Origin: Aphrophora alni
Taxonomy: Eukaryota; Arthropoda; Insecta; Hemiptera; Aphrophoridae
Assembly (NCBI GenBank): GCA_963513935.1
Contig: OY740774.1
Coordinates: 23,331,949-23,395,948 of the forward strand
Length of the DNA: 64,000 nucleotides
Direction of reading: 5' to 3'
This document shows, piece after piece, positions 55,630 to 64,000 of the stretch (position 1 is its first letter; each line of letters begins with the position of its first letter). Under the pieces are notes generated by a model that saw only the letters and a list, made by a program, of their open reading frames with translations, ran no database searches and was not told the origin of the DNA. Both the position numbers and the translations under genes were made by a program.

Positions 55630-55905
55630 GTTTTAAGGCGAAAAAGCATTGCAGTCATTATCGCCTTAATCGAATTTGCCATACTAGTGATTCTGTGAAG
55701 AATAAATCTTACTGAAAGCTATAATACAATCAATCGTTCTTTATGTTTGTCATTGTTTGAAGAAAAAGCACTTCTCACTCATCATTCCCTTCTTAAACAG
55801 AAGACGAAACAGTTTAAAATAAAGACAAATATCCCTCCTTGAATATTATAATATAGTCTGGGTTGCAAAAGAACAAGAAATGGTTAAGGGAGACATGGAA
55901 AAATA
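55630..55905 (+). repeat. repeat A fragments (two)
   Basis: A 5' piece (TTTTAAGGCGAAAAAGCATT, GCAGTCATTATCGCCTTAAT) at 55630-55676 and a longer one from about 55760 (AGAAAAAGCACTTCTCACTC, AAAATAAAGACAAATATCCC, AACAAGAAATGGTTAAGGGA) to 55900. Confidence 0.75.
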
Positions 55906-56064
55906 TACATATATGTATTATTTGTTATAACACAAAACTCAGATAATAGAATAAAATACAATGAATATTACAGCGCTGTAATAATGGGTACTGAAACTAC
56001 TAAATTATTTACATCTCATATAAAAAGTTGAAACAACGAAAAAAAAAAAAAAAAAACAAGTATC

Positions 56065-56753
56065 TTTGCAACATCCTCCAACAATATTTGTTTCGAATTA
56101 GGTAGGACAAGTCCTACGAACACCTCCAAGTCGATTAAGGTGTGTTATATAGTAGAACTGTTAGACAGAATGGACATTACGAAGGATAACTTGTTCCTAC
56201 ATTAATCCATGAGTGATCATGGAGTAACCGATGCGACGATAAACAACCACAAACAACCTCATGATGACTGCAGGAATTAGTGTTCTCAAGGATTGGTCAG
56301 TGTCGTTAATTTATTTAGTTTATTATTTATTACAGTTTTGTTCATTCTTCTTCCCAATAGCGATGCAATATGAATTTAATTGCTGATAAAAAGTCGGATG
56401 TCATGAGACGTTGTGTGACTGGCAACTGTCGTTAACATCCTTTGCTGCTCCGTCTGATTTTGTTTTTTCAGTTATTCTACAGTGTCCAGAACCCCAGCAA
56501 AATGATGTCCCAACTGAAACCTGTGTAGGGAGAACAGAATCTCTGCAGCTAAGTGATTCCTAGAATGCATATACTAGATAGTCTGAAGTAGACTTTGGAA
56601 TCGGAACAGACAAGGTAATGATGTGAAATACATGGAACTGTAGTGAGAGCAGTAAAAAAGCAATGATTTCAGCAGTAAAAACACTGAAAGCTGTAGGTAA
56701 CCCATACATATATAACTGTCCTGATAAGTTATGAGCACAACCGACCTGATTCT
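56065..56753. repeat. right arm of the 688-bp inverted repeat
   Basis: Inverted copy of 53556-54243, starting TTTGCAACATCCTCCAACAA and ending CACAACCGACCTGATTCT. A 16-nt A run precedes it. The arms differ at scattered positions and at CGGTAATG/CGAAGGATAA-type short changes. Confidence 0.9.
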
Positions 56754-57009
56754 ACTATTTAAAACCAACTCTGAAAATAATTTAATAGGAAGGATTAATT
56801 ATTTATCTAAATTCGGCATTTTAATAGACTATGGTGGAATAAAACATGGCGAGCACTGGAAGATTCGAGGAAGTACAAGTTCCATATTTCCGAAAACAAA
56901 CTTTCCCTGTAGATCTGCTCAGTACGGTATCACGTGGTCGTTCTAGCAGTCCGTAAATACCCTGTAATCTTGGCTTTCTGTCGAGTGTTCATGAAGCCCC
57001 GCTTATTAA

Positions 57010-57340
57010 AGTGGATATTTAAGATATAAGAAAGGGATCTATCCCAAAACTATTGAAAAAATGTTTAGATTCAGCTAGGATTTTTCGGGATCGCTAAATT
57101 TAGTCACTATTGTGAACCCCTGAAGGTCCTTATAAAAAAGGAAGAAAAGTACATAAAATAAAGACCCTAGTCTTCGATACTGTAATTGTGTCAGGGTCAG
57201 AAGAGAACAAGAGTTTGTGTAAAGAGATATTATAGGAAAGACGAAAGGGAGGTTACCCTAGACTACATGAAAAAGTTGTATCCAGCAGCTTACCTCAGGA
57301 TTTTCAAGCTCTTATTTACTCTAAATGAGCTTCTGAATGT
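57010..57340 (+). repeat. two repeat A copies in tandem
   Basis: First is a 3' piece (AAGAAAGGGATCTATCCCAA to GTGAACCCCTGAAGGTCC, 57018-57128). It is joined directly to a second, 5'-truncated copy (TTATAAAAAAGGAAGAAAAG, AAATAAAGACCCTAGTCTTC, GACTACATGAAAAAGTTGTA, to about 57340). Confidence 0.85.
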
Positions 57341-57940
57341 AATACAATCAATAAATAGTTATTGTAAATTAAATGTGGAAACTATCTATATTCACAGTGG
57401 CAGTTAATATTACGAAGTACCTATCTATGCAACTACGGAATATTGACAATCTTAACTGAAAAACTAACACTAGTGGCTCTCGTAATCCCAACTCGTTAGG
57501 TGCTAAAATGATCCTACTGCTGTTTATATTCGTTTTTATTCCTATACAGAATTTTTGAGCCATCATTCTGGTTCTTAATATGAATACGTAAAAATGTAAA
57601 ATGGGTACAAAATATGCATATTTTGCTATGTAAATCCATGTTAAAACAATATATAAATAACACATTTTATGACAGTTAAGTATTTTTACTATGTTTAAAT
57701 GCAAGAATGCCACATTATGTTTTATGTTCCAAGTCATAATATTCAGTTGGAATAATTTTCAATTTGTTAAAATATAGGTTTACGAAAACTCATGGACAAG
57801 TTTTATTATAAGATGAATATAACAGTTCATGGTGGTTGTCTTTTAAAACACAGTTTGACCTTTTTAAAATAGTGATAGTTTGAAAACAATGTCGATAATA
57901 TTATGCAACTATTCAACTCAGAATGTACCAAATTACTAAA

Positions 57941-58713
57941 CAGGGTGTTAGAAAAGTATGGAAAAGTCTTAATACTTCAAGAACTGCTTAAGATAGAAAG
58001 ATGTTCGATCTCTTATTTTGAAGCTCTTAACCTGACATATTTAAAGAGTGGGGTTTTTTTTAAACAACAGGTTTATCAGACTAAACCTAGTGACAAAAAA
58101 TTGACAAATTGAATAACTCCTCTCATTAGTCCTGGGGTAATAGGGAATGTGATGAGAGGTTACTATGCAAGATTAGCACACTGACTTTGAGGTAAGCAAT
58201 ATCTTAAATTTTAGGTCAACCTGTATATGGAATATTAATTTTACACTTTATATTTATTAATTTATGTCCTAGACGTTCAATTGAAACGTTAGCTTGGTTA
58301 TCGAAATTCGTTAAACTTATATGTAAGCTCACTTTTTAAAACACCCTGTAACGGATATGTAATTTAAATATATTGGATTACTTTACATCACAATAACCAA
58401 ATATATCATGAATCGATCAGATTTACAAAATTGCGAATTTTAAGCGCCATAACTCCGTTGTTATTTAAGATAAATTTAAAATTCCATTTAAGTCCGTTAA
58501 ATTGTTCTACTAGAGTAGGTAAAACAAATAATAACAACACATTATGAAAAACTTTAGAAAAAATACGTATTGTTAAGTTTTGAAACACTCTGTATATCTT
58601 ACTGAACTTTTGTACCATCCAGGTAAAGACCTTTAAAATGAGAGGTCGAATAACTTTCTATCTAAAGCAGTTCTTGAAATATCAAACTGTTACCATATTT
58701 TTCAAGTAACCTG
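57941..58713. mobile_element. long-inverted-repeat element (773 bp; 'repeat E')
   Basis: Left end CAGGGTGTTAGAAAAGTATG and complement of the right end CAGGTTACTTGAAAAATATG. The arms match through CTTCAAGAACTGCTTAAGAT, AGAAAGATGTTCGA and CTCTTATTTTGAAG.TCTT. TA follows the right end; the left flank is degraded. Internal CACCCTGTAA near 58340 suggests a nested or rearranged second end. A partial relative is at 24.2 kb. Confidence 0.75.
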
Positions 58714-59009
58714 TATATATTAATTCTACATTTTATGGTTACACCAACTTTCTATAATGAAATATAACCAATATTTCACAATTTCTACAATTTGAGATTA
58801 TAAATAGGCTAGTTGTTTTATCGACCCCCCCACCGCCTAAAGCTAAAAACCTAAAATCTAATATACACGGACCAAATATAATAGAACGGTGAAAAAATAT
58901 TTCAGTATGGTAAACAATTACTAGTAAACTGTTAAATTGATTTCATAAATATTAAAATAAAGGCTTCAAATAAAAATAAATAAATGCAGAAAGAATCATT
59001 ACTTTTTCT

Positions 59010-59290
59010 TTCTTTTAAAGACGTAAAATCTATTTGTTCATCATCGAAAAAAAATCAGTAAGAAAAATCCTAAACCTAAACCCCTCTGGCTTTGGTTATT
59101 ATAGCCTAAAAAAAAAGAGAAGAAAATAAAATAAAAATCCCTAGTCCTTGAATAGTTTAATAGCGTCACGATCAGAAGAGAAGTAAGGTTGTTCAAGAGC
59201 GACCTGATAGGAGAGATGAAAGAGAGGATTTAACCCAAGACTACGTGAAAAAAAGCTTTAGGTCGAGATATGGTACCTTGCGATTTCCAA
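59010..59290 (+). repeat. repeat A copy with a duplicated start
   Basis: CTTTTAAAGACGTAAAATCT, TTGTTCATCATCGAAAAAAA, then a second TTATTATAGCC start, TCCCTAGTCCTTGAATAGTT, GTTCAAGAGCGACCTGATAG, GATTTAACCCAAGACTACGT. Confidence 0.8.
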
Positions 59291-59648
59291 CAGTGAGAAA
59301 CTGAGAGATAATATTAAATATATCAACAATAAAGTAGTTATTAAAAGTATATTTTGATAAATTTTAATAGAATACAAAGAACATATTATAGGCCCTCTTA
59401 AAAGCTTTCAGACAACGCAAGAAGGACTAGGCCTGATAATGGATCTTACCATAGCCTGATTCGAATTAGGTAAGCTAAAATACTACGCATATTTCTAACC
59501 ACTGCAGTTATAATAAGAATGTGCTTAACTGTTACTTTAGTTTATAATTAGCATTCAGTGTGCAACTGAAATTCGTGAGTCATCATAGAATGACCGATGT
59601 GAAGACCATTTCCTGTTGACGAATTGATGACACCACGAACGAACATCT

Positions 59649-59681
59649 TTTAATTCTCTCCGTGTATTGGAGAGAATTAAA
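59649..59681. other. perfect 13-bp stem hairpin
   Basis: TTTAATTCTCTCC and GGAGAGAATTAAA around the 7-nt loop GTGTATT. Neighbouring GAATGACCGATGTGAAGACC resembles GGAGTAACCGATGCGACGAT in the 688-bp arms, so it may be part of a related mobile element. Not followed by a T-run, so not a bacterial-type terminator. Confidence 0.85.
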
Positions 59682-59726
59682 GCTGTCCATTCGTTCTTCC
59701 TCTGGTAGTGCGTAACATGTTTAAAT

Positions 59727-59815
59727 AGAACAAGAGAGACCTGATAGTGAAATTGAAAGTGAGGGACCTAACCAAAGACTACATAAAAAAATTGTAGATC
59801 TTTCTATAGCTCTCT
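59727..59815 (+). repeat. repeat A fragment (central)
   Basis: GAACAAGAGAGACCTGATAG, GAGGGACCTAACCAAAGACT, ACATAAAAAAATTGTAGATC. Confidence 0.85.
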
Positions 59816-59832
59816 CGTTTGAGAGATTTAGA

Positions 59833-60246
59833 ATAATAAAACTAATCATTTATAAATCAGAAATAACATCAACGGTGACTTATGGAGCAGACTTCTGGAC
59901 ATTAACAGCGGGCAAACAGCTTTTAAATACTAAAAAACGTTTGTTTTATTTATTAAAATGGAATACCACCAAGCACGTACGGTCTTTGGCATAAATTTGG
60001 ACATATCTTCGATACGGTCTCTGGACAGACTGGTTTGATAAAGAAATATGAATTACGTCACTAGGTCGTGTAGAGATAATGGAGGTAGGAAATACAGTAA
60101 ACAATTTTATGTTGCCAAACTAGAAGGTAGACGTACAGTTGAAAACCAAGGAAGTTTAGGTTCGAGGACGGTAAGACCTAAGAATAATAAGTTGGGAAAG
60201 CGGGTCACCCAAGATACAAGGGAATGTAGGAAACTTTTGGAATAAC
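59833..60246 (+). pseudogene. LINE ORF2 C-terminal pseudogene
   Basis: LIIYKSEITSTVTYGADFWT (59840 onward) matches the post-RT block IYKTLIRPVVTYGAE.WTLT. About 120 bp later, RTVFGINLDIS lies in the position of the R.IYG.. block. In another frame AKLEGRRTVENQGSLGSRTV, then PKNNKLGKRVTQDTRECRKL and LE, matches ..LEGRR..GRP..RW......L....W...AQDR.EWRKLLE at the extreme C-terminus. Several stops and frameshifts make it inactive. This is a different LINE type from those at 2.8 and 15.7 kb, which end in RNase H and a Cys-rich tail. Confidence 0.8.
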
Positions 60247-60668
60247 CAAGAGTTGTAGGGCTGACCTAGAGGGTCAGGTGAGGTGCAACTGAATTTTAGG
60301 TTCTTTTACAGATTCGTCTGCTTCTGCATTTTGAGTTATTCCACAAATTAAACACTCCGTAGCTTAAGTCGATGTATGGAACACAAAACGTCATCGTGTA
60401 GCTTGGAGTCAAAACTAAATAATATAATACTGAGATTGAGTCTCACCTAAGAAAGGGTTAACTACTGAACGTGCTCTCCCATTCTTTCTGAAGTCTAAAT
60501 ACCCTACCTCCGTCACATCAACCACCACTCTATGTAACCAGCTCTTAATGAGTTAATTATAATAAAATGATATATTGGACTTACGTTTAATTATAAAAAG
60601 TAACTGCACACAACTCAAATTGAAATAAGAGTGGTCAGGTCTATGGTCCTATTAGTACCTCACCCATT

Positions 60669-60693
60669 TATATATATATATATATATATATAT
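60669..60693. repeat. (TA)n microsatellite
   Basis: About 12 TA units directly before the candidate exon described next. Confidence 0.95.
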
Positions 60694-60702
60694 TCCCACG
60701 AG

Positions 60703-60819
60703 ACAAAATATTCAGCCATTCCCGAGAATCTCAAGAACGCCATTAGCCGCAACTTACCCGACAACGAATTGAATTTAGAGGACTCTCATCGTTTAGAAGA
60801 CTATCCTAGCATTAGCTAG
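60703..60819 (+). other. possible terminal coding exon (about 38 codons)
   Basis: After CCCACGAG the frame reads KYSAIPENLKNAISRNLPDN, then ELNLEDSHRLEDYPSIS and a stop. Composition (acidic, no AT-driven hydrophobics), GC content and codon use stand out from the surroundings. AG at 60701-60702 could be a 3' splice site, but no good polypyrimidine tract precedes it, only (TA)n. I do not recognise the sequence. It may be a host exon, a pseudogene or a mobile-element remnant. Confidence 0.3.
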
Positions 60820-60829
60820 TTGATCAGCC

Positions 60830-61840
60830 ATCTAGATAGCATGCGGCCGATGATCGTGATTTCAATCTCGACCGCAACCACAATACGACGCCGAGTGTCA
60901 CATACGATTGTTCACCAGAACGCATTACATACTGGGTGTCATGCACTTATGTAATCTGAACTTAAATAGTGGCAACCAGATGAAACCGTATTAAGACTCT
61001 TCGACAGTAAATGCACTCCAAGTTCTTGATAATTTTTGTTCCTGTTTAAAATATTATTAGTTTTACTCGTAAAATAAAAATGTAAGTAAATTTACAGAGA
61101 ACAAACACGATAGTGTTAGACTTCATACAATGATGATCTAAACGTTTTGTTGGGTCCATAAAGTCTACATTTTATCATAAGGTAATTAAAAACAGTTTAA
61201 ACAGATTTTTTAAAAAATGGAATTTTTGTTTTCGTTTTTATGTCAGCTACTCCCAAATTTTATTTAAACAATGATAACCACAATATGTCTACATATCAAA
61301 TTTGATCAAAATCGTTCCATCAGTTTAGGATGTAGAACACACCAAACTCCATCATTCCAAAGACCACTTTTCCGGGCACAGGATTCCCCAAAACCTATAT
61401 TTATTTCCACGAGTGATTGATCCCCCCCATTACATAACTTTCTATATGTTATGTTTATGTCAAAAATAAAAAAATAAAACGGTAAAATTAAGCAAACTTC
61501 TGAGCAGACTGTACTATTGATTGTTGATACTAAGTGTTCTCAGGTTTGTGATTTGTTAATTAACATTGACAAGTCAAAGTAAAAGCCACTTGAACTATTC
61601 TACGACCGTTAATTAAATACAATAACATGGCAGGCACAAACCGTACCACTCGACTATTCAAAAACCCTAATTACATTTTATATGTAGAAATCACAATAGG
61701 CTGCATTTACCGATTGGCATTATTTCAAGTAGGCAAAGAGAATCTGCAATGTCAATTGATTAGCATAATTTTTTTTTTGCGTCGTTATATAAAAACTGTT
61801 AGTGGCTAATTAATTCGATTGTAACCAATAAAATTATAAA
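60830..61840. other. gene-free stretch
   Basis: 60830-60960 has even composition (GCATGCGGCCGATGATCGTG). 61270-61330 holds TCAAATTTGATCAAAATCGT, a phrase typical of dispersed-repeat interiors (compare GATTAAAATCGTTACAGCCG at 9717). No gene seen. Confidence 0.4.
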
Positions 61841-61852
61841 GAACTAAATAGA

Positions 61853-62290
61853 GGGTGAGTCATAATGAGCGTGCAATATGTCAGGGCACGAAATGATGTT
61901 TTTTTTTAAAATAGATAACACATGAATACAAATTTGGGATACACGTTTTGTATGTAGTCTTTTACTAGTATACAAAAAAATCATGACTTTACTTTGCATA
62001 TTTTCAAAATTGCAAAATTTTAACAGTTTTCGAAAACTGTCGATTTTACAACAGAATTACAAGAGACAAAATTTAACGTTTTATTATTGATAAACATAGC
62101 ACTGTTTTTATTACAGATCAAAGGATAACCAAATTATTGATAAAATACGCATTTCTTGGTAATTAACAACAAACCAAAGTTCATGATATCATCTTATTAA
62201 AGGAAGACTTTGTATAAGAGTTGAAAAAAAAATATGTTTCTAATATTTCAAAAATATTTTAATTACAAGCTATTCATGGGCTGAACAAAT
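61853..62290. mobile_element. 'repeat D' relative, one end recognised
   Basis: Starts AGGGTGAGTCATAATGAGCG. Its interior CAGATCAAAGGATAACCAAA then TTATTGAT and TTTCTTGGTAATTAACAAC is the inverse of 50.87-50.92 kb. No coding capacity; the other end was not fixed. Confidence 0.4.
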
Positions 62291-62299
62291 AATACAATT

Positions 62300-63560
62300 T
62301 ACCAGGGATATTATTTGAATTTTAGTAATTATGTTTACCCAAATACTTCTTTTTTTCCCCATTAGATGTAACATTTTATTCACTCAATAATAGGTTTCCT
62401 CTAATAATTGATATAAATATCTGGACGTTTTAGTCAATTACTGACTAAACAGTAATTAAATACTTTTTTGCACAGTTACCCTTTTACCTATAATAAAAAT
62501 ATTATCATCAAATTCATCTTGAAAAAAGGCAATCAACTTTATTTCTTGTAATATTTGTGTAAAACCAACTATTTTTTAGATACGTCATATTAAAGTTTAA
62601 AACGGGCCATTTTATTAAATAAAATATATAGAGTCTTGGTGTTGATAAGTTAGAAAAAGGTGGCATAACAAAAAAAATCGTTGAAATTGTTTACAAGTGG
62701 TTTACAAAGTAAAGTTGGAGGTAGCATCAGATTAGAAGTGACAGTTTTTTAGACATTTAGATTTAAATTTTAACATTTAATATATTTAACTCTGAAATTG
62801 AGTACAATTGGCTGATGCACTATAATATTCAAGGGGGATTGAAGGGGAAATTAAATGAATTGGAAATGTTTTTTAGAAAATAAACACATCGCTATAATAT
62901 ATATATATAAATGAACATTGGCTAAAAGGGGGCCAAAAATATATTTGTAATAATATTTTGAATTTTGTTGTTGCATCATCCTTTTGTAGGAAATATTCAA
63001 ATAGAGGAGGTTTCTGTATTATAGTAAAGTCTAATTTAAGTTTTGTTGCAAGGAGAGATCTGAATATTTTTGTGGAAGAGTTGGTTTTTGAGGGTTCCGA
63101 ATCTTAATATAGTTGTAATATGTCTATATCGCACACCTAATTTTAAAATGTTAATATATTTTTTGTCTAAGTTTGAGGATATGATTTCAATATTGAATTA
63201 ATGATTAATAGAAGAATCATTCTAGGCTGAGAGAGACTTTTTTAAATTTACATATACGGTATGGTTTTAGGGAAAGTTTTAGATCGCCGACTACAATAAC
63301 GACAATATAATAACGTGTTAGTGAAAGAATACTCTAGATTTACAAGTAGAAATATAGATTTTCACTGCAACAATTCATAGCACAAAAATGTATTCATGTT
63401 AAATATAATAAAATGTATACGAAACATTCCATACGGTAAGGAATCAATATTCTCTAACTTCCTCCCATGTGAAAAGAAAAATTCGCATGGTAATAAAATG
63501 TTTTAGGTCTAGACTAAAAAATACCTCATAGATAAATGCACATATGAATTGATTAATTCT
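62300..63560. other. AT-rich DNA, no gene recognised
   Basis: Nothing beyond short A/T runs and a (TA)5 near 62900. Confidence 0.5.
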
Positions 63561-63563
63561 TAA

Positions 63564-63565
<2 letters not shown>

Positions 63566-63647
<82 letters not shown>
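63566..63647. repeat. (GT)41 microsatellite
   Basis: 82 bp of uninterrupted GT dinucleotides. Purity suggests an active, polymorphic locus. 63650-64000 holds nothing else recognisable. Confidence 0.98.
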
Positions 63648-63648
<1 letters not shown>

Positions 63649-64000
63649 GTAATAATTTGTATATTATTAATGTATGGTGTAATACAGTAGAATCTATTTG
63701 TTATTTAATCTCTACATTGTGTGGAATCTTTGTATAATTATTGTTGAATGATAACCTTAAGTCTCTTGTAGTATTCTATTCTGTTATTAAAGCTATTATT
63801 CTGTTGTAATACAATTTTGTTCATTGTTAGATTTGTTGTAAGTAGACGCTGTTATATGTGATAGTGTGGATATTTGATTGAAGCAATGTTCCTTGACATT
63901 GTAACATGTACCGAGCAATAAAGAGGTAATAAAATAAAATAGAACGAAATAATTAGTTCATATAATTGTCTTAAAATATTTGAAATTATATATTGCCATT

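Noticed and set aside
59649..59681. Rho-independent terminator
   Set aside because: The hairpin is perfect, but the context is eukaryotic and no T-run follows.

Overview
This is eukaryotic nuclear DNA, almost certainly from an arthropod and most likely an insect. It is AT-rich (GC roughly one third, by eye). It is packed with decayed non-LTR retrotransposon fragments, TA-flanked inverted-repeat elements, a hAT-type element with an 8-bp target duplication, minisatellites, and two fragments of the helix-turn-helix domain common in arthropod transposase-like proteins. The species cannot be named from the sequence; a large hemipteran-type genome would fit but is only a guess. I found no complete host gene, no tRNA or rRNA gene and no convincing multi-exon gene, so the window looks intergenic or deep-intronic. 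Most open frames here are chance or are kept open by tandem repeats whose period is a multiple of three. || The dominant component is a dispersed, SINE-like repeat of about 260 bp, called 'repeat A' here. It starts near a TTGTTTAAAGGCGAAAAACC-like 5' end, runs through GGTCATCATCGCCTTATA and AAATAAAGACCCCTAG, and ends near ACTCACTATAGTGAGCCTC. Around 36 copies or pieces are present, roughly 30 forward and 6 reverse. Copies are hosts for other elements: two different LINE 3' ends sit at the same internal position in two copies (2.7-3.8 kb and 15.5-16.0 kb), each flanked by a short duplication of the same repeat-A sequence. Another copy (27.0-28.0 kb) carries a hAT-type element and probably a second one. 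A third (44.0-44.5 kb) has one internal 61-66 bp segment amplified five times. || Layout. 0-6.2 kb: palindromic GC-rich element, AT-rich DNA, LINE in repeat A, 22-bp minisatellite. 6.2-16.5 kb: repeat A and a second long dispersed repeat ('repeat C'), one copy holding a 25-bp minisatellite, and a transposase-like fragment at 9.3 kb. 17.6-20.4 kb: a Foldback-like structure whose inverted arms contain a 39-bp satellite, about 35 units on one side and about four on the other. 22.5-24.4 kb: single-copy-looking DNA and a broken LINE reverse transcriptase. 24.5-32.3 kb: repeats A, B and C, hAT-like elements, LINE fragment. 33.2-35.3 kb: 24-bp polypyrimidine repeat and a CpG-richer block with a TATCGATA motif (possible promoter). 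37-41 kb: second transposase-like fragment and two TA-flanked inverted-repeat elements. 42.2-43.2 kb: 52-bp satellite, 20 units with a trimeric higher order. 45.0-49.1 kb: a 4-kb inverted repeat with arms of about 1.4 kb. 50-57 kb: repeat A, LINE-like scraps and a complex of direct and inverted duplications. 57.9-64 kb: inverted-repeat element, LINE C-terminal pseudogene and a (GT)41 tract. || Boundaries of dispersed repeats were read by eye and may be off by 10-30 bp. Names repeat A to E are local labels, not database families.
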